From positions 1 through 34,392 of the forward strand of contig JAEEXQ010000017.1 of assembly GCA_016287875.1 (NCBI GenBank): a stretch of DNA of 34,392 bases, read 5' to 3'. The notes below the pieces were generated by a model. It was given only the letters and a program-made list of their open reading frames with translations. It searched no databases and had not been told where the DNA came from. This DNA comes from Bacteroidales bacterium (GTDB lineage: Bacteria > Bacteroidota > Bacteroidia > Bacteroidales > UBA932). This document shows, piece after piece, positions 18,365 to 26,582 of the stretch. Position 1 is the first letter of the stretch; every line of letters starts with the position of its first letter. The translations under genes were made by a program, and so were the position numbers.

Positions 18365-18682
18365 ATGAGCAAGCTTTTCTACACCATCGGAGAGACCGCT
18401 GAGATCCTGGGAGAGAATGTCTCCCTGGTCCGCTACTGGTCCGGATATTTCGGAAAGTATCTCAAGAACTCTCGCACCTCCAGGGGGGACCGCCGCTATA
18501 TGCCGGAGGATGTCGAGACCTTCAAGCAGATCCATTTCCTGGTAAAGGAGAAGGGGATGACGCTGGAGGGCGCCGCCAAGCAGCTGAGCGCCGAGAGGCA
18601 TAAAGTAGAAGGGCGGGTGAAGGCCCTGGAGTCCCTCAAGGACATCCGTGCCCAGCTTGCTGAAATCCGTAAGACGCTATGA
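18365..18682 (+). CDS. Short MerR-family transcriptional regulator
   Basis: 105 residues. The N-terminus FYTIGETAEILGENVSLVRYW is the MerR winged helix, followed by RTSRGDRRYMPEDVETFKQI (wing) and a coiled-coil dimerisation helix (about 70-103). There is no effector domain and no cysteine ligands after the helix, so it is not a metal sensor of the classical kind. It lies between the M23 peptidase and nif3-like genes in one operon; its stop overlaps the next start as ATGA. Its targets cannot be read from the sequence; control of the cell-wall genes around it is a guess. Confidence 0.9.
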   Translation: MSKLFYTIGETAEILGENVSLVRYWSGYFGKYLKNSRTSRGDRRYMPEDVETFKQIHFLVKEKGMTLEGAAKQLSAERHKVEGRVKALESLKDIRAQLAEIRKTL

Positions 18683-19515
18683 AAGTAAGAGACATCATAG
18701 CCGCGGTCGAGGAGTTCGCTCCCGCGGCCTTGCAGGAAGAATACGACAACACCGGCCTGCAGATCGGCTCCCCGGACCAGGAAGTGCACGGGGTGCTGGT
18801 AGGATTCGACTGCACCGAGGCCCTGGTCGAAGAGGCTCTCGGAAGGGGATGCGATATGATAATCACCCATCATCCCCTGATTTATCATCCTTTGCGCAGC
18901 ATCTGCCCTTCGGATCCCGTTGGCGCGGCCGTGATTGCCGCCGTCAAGGGCGGGGTTGCGGTTTATGCGTCGCATACCGCGGCGGACAAGACTCCCGACG
19001 GAGTCAGCTGGGCCATGGCCCGCAAGCTGGGGCTGGAGAATGTGAGGGTGCTGGCGCCCCAGATGCCCGGTCAGGCCGGGCATGACGGTCAGGCCGGGCA
19101 TGACGGTCAGGCCGGGCATGACGGTCAGATTGGTTTCGGCGTGGTGGGGGATCTGCCCGAGGCGCTGCCTGCCGCCGAGGCGGTGGCCCTGGTCAAAAAG
19201 GCCTTCGGAGCCCCCGTGGTGCGCACTTCCGCCCTCGTAAAAGAGCCCGTACGCACCCTCGCGATGTGCGGAGGTTCGGGCTCGTCCCTGATTTCCAAGG
19301 CTATCGAAGCCGGTGCCCAGATGTATATCTGCGGCGACATCTCCTACCACTGGTTCTTCGTTCCCGAAGGCTTTATGGTGGTGGATACCGGCCATTTTGA
19401 GAGCGAAGTGGAAATAGTGAGGGTCCTTCTTTCCGTTATACGGAAAAAATTTCCTAACTTTGTATCCCTTATGTCCGATTGCATCGGAACGGCAAACCCG
19501 GTAAATTATTTGTAA
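18679..19515 (+). CDS. Nif3-like dinuclear metal-center protein
   Basis: 278 residues. The family forms a hexameric ring with two metals per subunit and is often annotated as a GTP cyclohydrolase I type 2 homologue, although its function is unsettled. Metal ligands are visible: H64 and H65 in ITHHPLIYHPLR, the ASHTAADKTPDG motif, and the C-terminal DTGHFESE. Between LENVRVLAP and GFGVVGDLPEA, where relatives have a short turn, three perfect GQAGHD repeats are inserted; they come from a palindromic 18-bp DNA repeat. Its 3' end carries a promoter for the next gene. The start overlaps the MerR-type stop (ATGA). Confidence 0.92.
   Translation: MKVRDIIAAVEEFAPAALQEEYDNTGLQIGSPDQEVHGVLVGFDCTEALVEEALGRGCDMIITHHPLIYHPLRSICPSDPVGAAVIAAVKGGVAVYASHTAADKTPDGVSWAMARKLGLENVRVLAPQMPGQAGHDGQAGHDGQAGHDGQIGFGVVGDLPEALPAAEAVALVKKAFGAPVVRTSALVKEPVRTLAMCGGSGSSLISKAIEAGAQMYICGDISYHWFFVPEGFMVVDTGHFESEVEIVRVLLSVIRKKFPNFVSLMSDCIGTANPVNYL
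19063..19128 (+). repeat. Tandem 18-bp palindrome-derived repeat inside the nif3-like gene
   Basis: Three perfect copies of GGTCAGGCCGGGCATGAC (19069-19086, 19087-19104, 19105-19122) and a partial fourth (GGTCAG, to 19128). The first copy completes a perfect hairpin with ATGCCCGG (19063-19070) pairing to CCGGGCAT (19076-19083) around a 5-nt loop, as in REP-type elements. As 18 is a multiple of 3, each copy adds GQAGHD and the frame stays open. Confidence 0.95.
19431..19462 (+). promoter_or_regulatory. Promoter for the zinc-ribbon gene, with an upstream dyad
   Basis: TAACTTTG (19455-19462) is an exact match to the Bacteroidota -7 consensus TAnnTTTG. It lies inside the last codons of the nif3-like gene; transcription should start near 19468, giving a leader of about 50 nt. 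A perfect dyad TTCCGT-TAT-ACGGAA (19431-19445) covers the -33 region and could be an operator. A second hairpin, TCCGAT-TGC-ATCGGA (19474-19488), would lie in the leader. Confidence 0.5.
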
Positions 19516-19520
19516 CAAAT

Positions 19521-20333
19521 ATGGCAACCAAGAAAACAGTAAAGAAAGTCGAAACCCCGAACGATTCGAGGGAGACCTTTGTCAGTCTGTCGAAGACTTT
19601 CGCAGATTCCGACCTCAGCGTAGCAGAGAAGCTCAAGGTGCTCTACCAGCTCCAGGCCGCCGACAATGAAATCGGCAAGCTTATGCAGCTGCGCGGCGAG
19701 CTCCCCGCAGAGGTTTCCGCTCTCGAGGCGGAAATCGAGGGCTACAAGGCCAAGATCGGCAAGCTCGGAGAGTCTATCAAGAGCGAAGAGGCTTCCATCG
19801 AGGCCAACAAGGCCAAGATTGCCGAGCACGAGGCTGACATCGCCAAGTACAAGGCCCAGATCGAGAACATCGCCAACAGCCGCGAGTACGACTCGATCAG
19901 CAAGGAGCTCGAGAACGAGAACCTCCTGCTCCGCATCGCCGATAAGTTCATCAGCGAAGCAAAGGAACGCATCGAAGACGACAAGCGCCAGATAGAGGAA
20001 CTCGAGGAGAGGATCTCTGTCCGCAGCGAGGACCTCGCCGCCAAGAACGAGGAGCTCGCAGCTATCGTCAGCTCGACCGCAGACGAAGAAAAAACCTACA
20101 CCGAAAAACGTAACGCCCTTGCAGCCAAGCTTGATTCCCGCACCATGAGTGCTTACGAGCGCATCAAGAGCAGTGTCCACAACCACCTCGCAGTTGTCCC
20201 CGTGTACAACGGAGAGGCCTGCGGCGGTTGCTTCAACACCATCACTCCCCAGAGGCTTGTCGATATCGCCTCCGGCAGCAAGCTGGTGATCTGCGAACAC
20301 TGCGGACGCATCATCGTAAACCCCGAAATCTAG
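19521..20333 (+). CDS. Coiled-coil C4 zinc-ribbon protein
   Basis: 270 residues from ATG 19521; a longer frame upstream would overlap the nif3-like gene and has no support. Residues about 35-205 are a long antiparallel coiled coil rich in Glu, Lys and Ala. The C-terminus has a zinc ribbon with C234 and C237 (CGGC) and C258 and C261 (CEHC). This matches the widespread family of coiled-coil zinc-ribbon proteins (DUF164/CT398-like), thought to bind nucleic acid or act as scaffold proteins; exact role unknown. It has its own promoter and sits 8 bp before dnaB, so both may be transcribed together. Confidence 0.9.
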   Translation: MATKKTVKKVETPNDSRETFVSLSKTFADSDLSVAEKLKVLYQLQAADNEIGKLMQLRGELPAEVSALEAEIEGYKAKIGKLGESIKSEEASIEANKAKIAEHEADIAKYKAQIENIANSREYDSISKELENENLLLRIADKFISEAKERIEDDKRQIEELEERISVRSEDLAAKNEELAAIVSSTADEEKTYTEKRNALAAKLDSRTMSAYERIKSSVHNHLAVVPVYNGEACGGCFNTITPQRLVDIASGSKLVICEHCGRIIVNPEI

Positions 20334-20341
20334 CCTGAGCA

Positions 20342-21799
20342 ATGGCGGAGCAGAAAAATCGCAAAAAGACCCAGCCCGGCATCGAGACACTCGGACTTGA
20401 GATAGGCAACCGTCCTCCTCAGGCCATCGAGGCGGAAGAGGCGGTGCTGGGTGCGATGCTGCTCGAACCCTCCATCGTGGATTCTTCGATGGCGGAACTC
20501 TCCAAATCCTGCTTCTACGACCAGAAAAACCAGATGATATTCGAGGCAATGAGCAGCCTCGTCAACGAGCATACGCCCATCGATATCATCACCGTGAGCG
20601 ACAGGCTCAAGGCCCAGGGCAATCTGGAAGCGGTGGGAGGCGCCGTGGTGCTGGCAAACTACTCCGAAAGGGTGGGCGCCGCCGCGCACATAGAGTACTA
20701 CATCAAGATCCTCAAGCAGAAGACCATCCAGAGGGACCTTATCACCGCATCCTACTCCATCCTCCGGACCGCGTTCGACGACTCCACCGACGTGGACGAC
20801 CTCATCGACATGGCCCAGTCGAAGGTGTACGATGCCGTGCAGAACAGCGTCCGCAAGGATGTGCAGGAGATTGGCTCCGTGCTCAACGAAGTCATCACCG
20901 ACATCCAGGAGCGCCAGGAGTCCACGGGCCTCAGCGGAGTGCCCTCGGGCTTCCCCACGCTGGACCATATCACCCAGGGCTGGCAGCGCAGCGACCTTAT
21001 CATCCTCGCCGCCCGTCCTTCCGTGGGTAAGACGGCCTTCTCGCTCAACATCGCCCGCAATGCGGCGGTGGACCACCATATGCCGGTGGCATTCTTCTCG
21101 CTTGAAATGTCGGCGACCCAGCTGGCCAAGCGTCTCGCCGTAAGCGAGACCGGCCTCAGCGCCGACAAGATAAAAGGCGCAATCAAACTTGAAAACTATG
21201 AATGGGAGCAGCTGGAATACAAGATCAAGGATCTGGCTAAAGCTCCGCTTTACATCGACGACACTCCCAGTCTTCCTTTGATGGAGTTCCGCACCAAGGC
21301 CAAGAACCTGGTGAAGAACAAGGGAGTGAGGCTGATAGTGGTCGACTATCTCCAGCTGATGCAAGGCCCTGCGGAACTCCGCGGCCTTCGCGAGCAGGAG
21401 GTGGCAGCTATATCAAGAACACTGAAAGCTACGGCCAAGGAGTTGGACATTCCCATCATCGCACTTTCCCAGCTTTCCCGCCAGTCCGTGCAGCGTACGG
21501 GCGGCGCCGGCAAGCCTCAGCTCAGCGACCTCCGCGAATCCGGTTCCATCGAACAGGATGCCGATATGGTCCTCTTCATCCACCGCCCGGATTTCGTCGG
21601 ACTAAGCGACAATCCCGAGGACAAGGAGAAGACCCAGATCATCATCGCCAAGCATCGTAACGGTGAGACCCGCGATATCGATATGGTCTTCAAGAGCGAG
21701 CGAGTAAAGTTCATAGAGATGGACGAAGCCCTCGATATCCAGGCACAGATGATGTCCGGACGTACGGTGGGCTCTGCAATGAACAACGAATTCGAATAA
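20342..21799 (+). CDS. dnaB: Replicative DNA helicase DnaB
   Basis: 485 residues, normal length, with no intein. The N-terminal domain (PPQAIEAEEAVLGAMLLEP) is the typical DnaB hairpin-forming part. The RecA-like motor has a Walker A motif ARPSVGKTAF with K230 and T231, a Walker B region (RLIVVDYLQLMQG) and the DnaB motifs LSQLSRQ and DLRESGSIEQDAD. It unwinds DNA at the replication fork as a hexamer in the cytoplasm. It begins 8 bp after the zinc-ribbon stop and ends 3 bp before rseC, so it may share a transcript with the rnf genes; no promoter is evident between them. Confidence 0.98.
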   Translation: MAEQKNRKKTQPGIETLGLEIGNRPPQAIEAEEAVLGAMLLEPSIVDSSMAELSKSCFYDQKNQMIFEAMSSLVNEHTPIDIITVSDRLKAQGNLEAVGGAVVLANYSERVGAAAHIEYYIKILKQKTIQRDLITASYSILRTAFDDSTDVDDLIDMAQSKVYDAVQNSVRKDVQEIGSVLNEVITDIQERQESTGLSGVPSGFPTLDHITQGWQRSDLIILAARPSVGKTAFSLNIARNAAVDHHMPVAFFSLEMSATQLAKRLAVSETGLSADKIKGAIKLENYEWEQLEYKIKDLAKAPLYIDDTPSLPLMEFRTKAKNLVKNKGVRLIVVDYLQLMQGPAELRGLREQEVAAISRTLKATAKELDIPIIALSQLSRQSVQRTGGAGKPQLSDLRESGSIEQDADMVLFIHRPDFVGLSDNPEDKEKTQIIIAKHRNGETRDIDMVFKSERVKFIEMDEALDIQAQMMSGRTVGSAMNNEFE

Positions 21800-21802
21800 A
21801 CT

Positions 21803-22219
21803 ATGGCATCTCCTGAAATTTCCCACACTGGGAAAATCGTGGAAATTACCCCGGACTCTATCACGGTCGAAATCGTGGCGGAGTCCGCTTGTGCATCTTG
21901 CCACGCCGCCGGCCTCTGCCATACGGCCGACGCAGCGCACAAGCTGATCACCGTGCCCGCCACCCTGGGCGACTGGAAGCCCGGCCAGGAGGTCGATGTC
22001 TTCCTCAGGCGCTCCATGGGTTTCAAGGCGGTATGGCTCTCATATGCCATCCCTCTCGTGGTGCTGCTCGCGGTGCTTCTGGGCCTGCTTTCCTTCGGAT
22101 TCGGCGAACTCCCCGCAGCGCTTATGGCCATTGGGGCAGTGTGCCTCTACTATCTGGGCCTGATGCTTTTCAGGGACAAACTTAGAAATGAGTATTCTTT
22201 TTACATAAAGGAAAAATGA
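21803..22219 (+). CDS. rseC: RseC/SoxR-reducing-system family membrane protein
   Basis: 138 residues. The N-terminal beta-rich part carries a cysteine cluster CASCHAAGLC (C30, C33, C39), followed by two membrane helices (about 75-95 and 100-120). In Bacteroidota this gene heads the rnf operon; in E. coli RseC works with the Rsx (Rnf-like) complex to re-reduce SoxR. Here a redox or assembly role for Rnf is more likely than SoxR reduction, because no SoxR is seen (inference). The stop overlaps the rnfB start as ATGA. Confidence 0.92.
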   Translation: MASPEISHTGKIVEITPDSITVEIVAESACASCHAAGLCHTADAAHKLITVPATLGDWKPGQEVDVFLRRSMGFKAVWLSYAIPLVVLLAVLLGLLSFGFGELPAALMAIGAVCLYYLGLMLFRDKLRNEYSFYIKEK

Positions 22220-23127
22220 ATTCAATTGTTATTTGGACTATCGTGATTCTGGCGGGGCTCGGTCTCGTGCTCGCAGTGGTCCTCTTTCTTATCGCCGAGA
22301 GTTTCAAGGTGGAAGAGGATCCCCGCATCGAGCAGATCGAGAAGGCCCTTCCGGGGGCGAATTGCGGCGGTTGCGGCTATGCCGGATGCCACGCTTTTGC
22401 CGACACGGCCGTGAAGGCGGCTGACCTCAGCGCCCATTTCTGCCCCGTAGGCGGGAACGAGGTTATGAAGAAGGTCTCCGCCATCCTCGGTTATGCCGTG
22501 GTGGAGAAAGCGCCTCAGGTTGCCGTAGTGCGTTGCAACGGCACGTGTGCCGCGCGCCCCAAGGTTAATGTTTATGACGGTGTGCAGAGTTGCCGCGTGA
22601 AGGCTGCTCTCTACAGCGGGGACACTCTTTGCTCCTTCGGGTGCCTGGGTTGCGGCGACTGCGTGTCTGCCTGCGAATTCGGCGCCTTGAGCATGGATTC
22701 TGAAACCGGTCTTCCGGTGGTGGATGAGAGCAAGTGCGTTGCCTGCGGCAAATGCGTCAAGGCCTGCCCCAAGGGCCTCATCGAGCTTCGTGCCAAGGGC
22801 CCCCGCGGTATGCGCGTCTATGTGGATTGCCGCAATCAGGACAAGGGCCCTGCTGCCAAGAAGGCCTGCGCCAACGCCTGCATAGGCTGCGGCATATGCG
22901 TCAAGACTTGTACCCACGACGCCATTGTGCTCGAGAACAACATCGCCTATATCGATTATTCCAAGTGTAAGCTTTGCCGCGAGTGCGAGGCTATGTGCCC
23001 TACAGGTGCCATCCACGGAGTCAACTTCCCCAAGGAGCTTGACCGCGAGGGCATCAAGGCCCGTGTCGCCGCCCGCAATGCCGCCGCAAAGGCCGAAGCT
23101 GCGAAAAAGGAGGTAAGCAATGAGTAA
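22216..23127 (+). CDS. rnfB: Rnf complex subunit B, electron-entry Fe-S protein
   Basis: 303 residues. It begins with one membrane helix (VIWTIVILAGLGLVLAVVLFL), then the RnfB-specific Fe-S motif around NCGGCGYAGC and a later cysteine. Several ferredoxin-type CxxCxxCxxxC motifs follow (GCGDCVSAC, CVACGKCVKAC, CIGCGICVKTC, CKLCRECEAMC). In the complex it accepts electrons from reduced ferredoxin at the cytoplasmic face. It overlaps rseC by ATGA and rnfC by 8 bp. The C-terminus is Ala/Lys-rich and low in complexity. Confidence 0.97.
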   Translation: MNSIVIWTIVILAGLGLVLAVVLFLIAESFKVEEDPRIEQIEKALPGANCGGCGYAGCHAFADTAVKAADLSAHFCPVGGNEVMKKVSAILGYAVVEKAPQVAVVRCNGTCAARPKVNVYDGVQSCRVKAALYSGDTLCSFGCLGCGDCVSACEFGALSMDSETGLPVVDESKCVACGKCVKACPKGLIELRAKGPRGMRVYVDCRNQDKGPAAKKACANACIGCGICVKTCTHDAIVLENNIAYIDYSKCKLCRECEAMCPTGAIHGVNFPKELDREGIKARVAARNAAAKAEAAKKEVSNE

Positions 23128-24469
23128 GATTACATTCAGCATAGGCGGCGTCCATCCCGACGATGCCAAGATCGCCCGCGGCTGCGCCATCGAGGTGCTG
23201 CCCCTGCCCCAGACACTCTATGTGTCGATGGCCCAGCATCTCGGAGCCCCCGCCAAACCTATAGTCGCAGTCGGCGACAAGGTGCTCACCGGGCAGGTGA
23301 TTGCCGAACCTGCGGGATTCATTTCCGCCTTCGTGCATTCTCCCGCATCCGGTACCGTGAAGTCCATCGGCCCCCGCAAGGACCTGGCCGGTAACTATAT
23401 GACCCATATCGAGATAGCCGTCGAAGGTGACGAGTGGGTCGAGGGCGTGGATCTTTCCGATACCCTCGTGACCGAAATCCCCGAGGACCGTCAGTTCATT
23501 CTCGACCGCATCAAGGCCTGCGGCATAGTGGGTCTGGGCGGTGCCACCTTCCCCACCCACGTCAAACTCAATCCCGCCCCCGGCAGCAAGGCCGAGTGCC
23601 TCATACTGAACGGCGCGGAGTGCGAGCCCTATCTCACCAGCGACTTCCGCATCATGCTGGAGCGTACCAAGGAGATAGTGGTGGGTGCTGCCATCATGCA
23701 GAAGGTGCTCGGCGGATGCCGCACCGTCATAGGTATCGAGGAGAACAAGCCCGAGGCCATCGAGGCTATGCGCAAGGCCGTTTCCGAACTCCCCTACAGC
23801 ATCGAGGTGCTTCCTCTCAAGAAGAAGTATCCGCAGGGAGGCGAGAAGCAGCTCATCCAGGCCGTGATGCGTCGCGAGGTCGCTTCCGGCGGCCTGCCCA
23901 TCAGCGTGGGCGCAGTGGTGCAGAACGTGGCCACCTCCCTTGCAGTCTATGAGGCCGTACAGAAGAACAAGCCTCTCATCACCAATACCCTGACCATCAC
24001 CGGCAACTGCCTGCCCGTGGAGAAGCAGCACAACTACCTCTTCCGCATTGGTATGCCCCTGAGCTACATCGCCGAATATGCCGGCGGAGTGCCCGAGGGT
24101 GCCGGCAAGATAATCAGCGGTGGCCCTATGATGGGCCGCGCCATCGCCAATCTCGATGCCGCCACCGTCAAGGGTTCTTCTTCCTTGCTCTATCTTAGCG
24201 CAGAGTCCACAAAGCGCGGAGAGGAGTCTATGTGCATCCGTTGCGGGCGCTGCGCAGATGCCTGCCCTATGGGCCTCGAGCCCTTCCTGCTCAACCGTCT
24301 CTACAAGGCCGGCGACGTGGCCGCCCTCGAAGAGAATGCCGCCCAGGATTGCATCGAGTGCGGGTGCTGCCTCTACAGCTGCCCTGCCTATATTCCTCTT
24401 CTGGATAATGTTCGTCAGGCCAAGGGTATGGCCCTCGGAGCCATCCGTGCCCGTGCTGCTAAAAAGTAA
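23120..24469 (+). CDS. rnfC: Rnf complex subunit C, NADH-binding flavoprotein
   Basis: 449 residues. An N-terminal barrel-sandwich part (VLTGQVIAEPAGFISAFVHSP) is followed by the NuoF-like FMN/NADH domain (GIVGLGGATFPTHVKL, LILNGAECEPYLTSD, GIEENKPEAI) and two C-terminal 4Fe-4S motifs, CIRCGRCADACP and CIECGCCLYSCP. It passes electrons to NAD+ on the cytoplasmic side. The length is normal. It sits between rnfB (8-bp overlap) and rnfD (5-bp gap). Confidence 0.97.
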   Translation: MSKITFSIGGVHPDDAKIARGCAIEVLPLPQTLYVSMAQHLGAPAKPIVAVGDKVLTGQVIAEPAGFISAFVHSPASGTVKSIGPRKDLAGNYMTHIEIAVEGDEWVEGVDLSDTLVTEIPEDRQFILDRIKACGIVGLGGATFPTHVKLNPAPGSKAECLILNGAECEPYLTSDFRIMLERTKEIVVGAAIMQKVLGGCRTVIGIEENKPEAIEAMRKAVSELPYSIEVLPLKKKYPQGGEKQLIQAVMRREVASGGLPISVGAVVQNVATSLAVYEAVQKNKPLITNTLTITGNCLPVEKQHNYLFRIGMPLSYIAEYAGGVPEGAGKIISGGPMMGRAIANLDAATVKGSSSLLYLSAESTKRGEESMCIRCGRCADACPMGLEPFLLNRLYKAGDVAALEENAAQDCIECGCCLYSCPAYIPLLDNVRQAKGMALGAIRARAAKK

Positions 24470-24474
24470 AGAAT

Positions 24475-25434
24475 ATGGCATACATAGTATCCCCCAACCC
24501 CCATATACATGCAGCCGTCAGCACCAAGAGGCTGATGCTGGATGTGATTATAGCCCTCTGCCCGGCCGTAATCGTCTCCTTCCTCTTCTATGGATTGAGC
24601 GAAATGGCCATCATGGCAGTCAGCGTGGCCTCCTGCGTAGTGCTGGAGTGGGCCATCACCAAATATATGCTCAAGAAGCCTTCCACCACGGGAGACCTCT
24701 CGGCGATAGTCACCGGTATGCTGCTGGCTATGAACCTCCCTCCGACCTGCCCCCTGTGGGTGGTGTTCATCGGTGCGGTGGTTTCCATCGCCGTGGCCAA
24801 GATGACCTTCGGCGGCATAGGGCAGAACATCTTCAACCCCGCCATCACCGGCCGTGTGTTCCTGCTCGTGTCCTTCCCGACCTTTATGACCGACTGGACC
24901 GTCCCCGCAGGCTTCATCTCCAATGTGGATGCCTTCTCCGGAGCCACCCTGCTGGGCCAGGTTCCCATCCTGGGCGCCCTGGAGGCCGACAAGCTCGTGA
25001 ATCTGCAGACACTCTTCCGCAACATAGGAGGTTCCGCAGGTGAGATTTCGGCCCTTGCCCTTCTCGCAGGCTGGGTGTATCTGCTCGTCCGCAAGGTCAT
25101 CAAGCCCTGGATCACCCTCAGCATCTTCGCGACAGTGGCCGTCATCGCGGGCATCTTCCATATGGTGGATCCCGCCCAGTACACCGGCATACTCTTCAAC
25201 CTCCTCACCGGCGGTGTCATCCTCGGTGCCTGCTTTATGGCCACCGACTATGTCACCTCGCCTATGAGCGCCTGGGGCGGAGTCGTGTTCGGCGTCGGAA
25301 TCGGTTTCATCGTGATGATGATCCGCTACTTCGGCTCCTATCCCGAGGGTATGTCCTTTGCCATCCTTCTCATGAACATGGCCGTGCCGCTCATCAACAT
25401 GAAGTTCCACCAGCGTAAATTCGGGAGGAAGTAG
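24475..25434 (+). CDS. rnfD: Rnf complex subunit D, flavin-bearing membrane protein
   Basis: 319 residues with about nine to ten membrane segments. The FMN-attachment motif SGAT contains T158, the residue expected to carry covalent FMN. Together with RnfG it moves electrons across the membrane and is thought to form part of the Na+ or H+ path. TSPMSAWGGVVFGVGIGF near the C-terminus is typical of RnfD/NqrB. It is followed after 2 bp by rnfG. Confidence 0.96.
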   Translation: MAYIVSPNPHIHAAVSTKRLMLDVIIALCPAVIVSFLFYGLSEMAIMAVSVASCVVLEWAITKYMLKKPSTTGDLSAIVTGMLLAMNLPPTCPLWVVFIGAVVSIAVAKMTFGGIGQNIFNPAITGRVFLLVSFPTFMTDWTVPAGFISNVDAFSGATLLGQVPILGALEADKLVNLQTLFRNIGGSAGEISALALLAGWVYLLVRKVIKPWITLSIFATVAVIAGIFHMVDPAQYTGILFNLLTGGVILGACFMATDYVTSPMSAWGGVVFGVGIGFIVMMIRYFGSYPEGMSFAILLMNMAVPLINMKFHQRKFGRK

Positions 25435-25436
25435 AT

Positions 25437-25991
25437 ATGGCAGCTAAATCTTCACTTCTCAACATGGCCCTGTGCCTGACCGCGGTCTGCCTTGTTTGCG
25501 CCGCCGTGCTGGGGATAACCTACTCCGTTACCAAGGAGCCCATCGAGGCCGCTGCGGTGGCCGAGGCCCAGGCATCCATCGCCAAGGTACTTCCCGAGGG
25601 CGGAACCATCTCGGAGGAGATGACTTCCGAGGCCGAAGGAGTCCTCGGTTACTACGTACAGACCGCTGCCGACGGTTCTGTGTCCGCCTACGCCGTAAAG
25701 TCGGTCGCAGGTGGTTTCGGAGGCCCTCTCACCCTTATGGTGGGCGTGCTCCCCGATGGCAGCATCTATAATACTTCGGTGCTTTCGCATTCCGAGACTC
25801 CCGGCCTGGGAGCCAAGTGCACCGAGGAGGATTCTCATTTCCGTACTCAGTGGAAGGGCTTCTCGGGCCGCCTCGCCGTCACCAAGGACGGTGGCGACGT
25901 GGATGCCATCACCGCTTCCACCATCACTTCCCGCGCTTACACCAAGGCCGTAGCCCAGGCTGTCGCGCTGGTAAAATCATTGGAGGACTAA
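25437..25991 (+). CDS. rnfG: Rnf complex subunit G, periplasmic FMN protein
   Basis: 184 residues: one N-terminal membrane anchor (about 9-30) and a periplasmic FMN-binding domain. LSHSETPGLGAKC and the flavin motif DAITASTITSRA are present. The usual SGAT reads TAST here, but the FMN-bearing threonine (T162) is kept. GGEDAxT-type variation of this motif occurs in Bacteroidota RnfG proteins as far as I recall. It starts 2 bp after rnfD and ends 3 bp before rnfE. Confidence 0.95.
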   Translation: MAAKSSLLNMALCLTAVCLVCAAVLGITYSVTKEPIEAAAVAEAQASIAKVLPEGGTISEEMTSEAEGVLGYYVQTAADGSVSAYAVKSVAGGFGGPLTLMVGVLPDGSIYNTSVLSHSETPGLGAKCTEEDSHFRTQWKGFSGRLAVTKDGGDVDAITASTITSRAYTKAVAQAVALVKSLED

Positions 25992-25994
25992 GCT

Positions 25995-26576
25995 ATGAGT
26001 AAGTTTTCATTGATCACCAAAGGCCTCCTGAAGGAGAACCCTACCTTCGTGCTGGTGCTGGGTATGTGCCCTACGCTGGCCACCACCACATCGGCAATGA
26101 ACGGCCTTGAGATGGGCCTTGCGACTATGTTCGTGCTCATCCTCTCCAACATAGTGATATCCCTTATCGCCCCCGTGGTGCCGGACAAGGTGCACATCCC
26201 CGTCTATATCGTGGTCATCGCCACCTTCGTGACTGTGCTCCAGCTGCTTATGCAGGCATTCACCCCGGATGTCTACAAGACCCTGGGCCTCTTCATCCCG
26301 CTCATCGTGGTGAACTGTATAATCCTCGGCCGCGCAGAGGCCTTCGCCAATAAGAACGGCGTATGGGATTCCGCCCTGGACGGCATAGGAATCGGCCTCG
26401 GCTTCACCGTCTCGCTGACCGTCATCGGCATAGTGCGCGAGATACTCGGCAGCGGTGCCGCCTTCGGTTTCAAGTTCATCAGCGGCGACGGCATCCTGGC
26501 CTTCGTAATGGCCCCCGGCGCCTTCCTGGTACTGGGCTATCTGATGGTTCTCTTCAATAAAATCGCTAAAAAGTAG
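25995..26576 (+). CDS. rnfE: Rnf complex subunit E, membrane protein
   Basis: 193 residues, six predicted membrane helices. C25 in LGMCPTLATT and the cysteine in VVNCIILGRAEAFA are the conserved residues that, with the matching pair in RnfA, hold a 2Fe-2S cluster in the membrane core. It is homologous to RnfA and has the opposite topology in the complex. It follows rnfG by 3 bp and precedes rnfA by 6 bp. Confidence 0.96.
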   Translation: MSKFSLITKGLLKENPTFVLVLGMCPTLATTTSAMNGLEMGLATMFVLILSNIVISLIAPVVPDKVHIPVYIVVIATFVTVLQLLMQAFTPDVYKTLGLFIPLIVVNCIILGRAEAFANKNGVWDSALDGIGIGLGFTVSLTVIGIVREILGSGAAFGFKFISGDGILAFVMAPGAFLVLGYLMVLFNKIAKK

Positions 26577-26582
26577 GTCGCC

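Noticed and set aside
19063..19128. Short CRISPR array or collagen-like domain
   Set aside because: The 18-bp copies are directly adjacent with no spacers, so not CRISPR. The Gly-x-y pattern covers only six triplets and is explained by the palindromic DNA unit.
19479..19520. Upstream extension of the zinc-ribbon protein
   Set aside because: It would overlap the conserved end of the nif3-like gene in another frame; the family starts with a Lys-rich stretch near ATG 19521.
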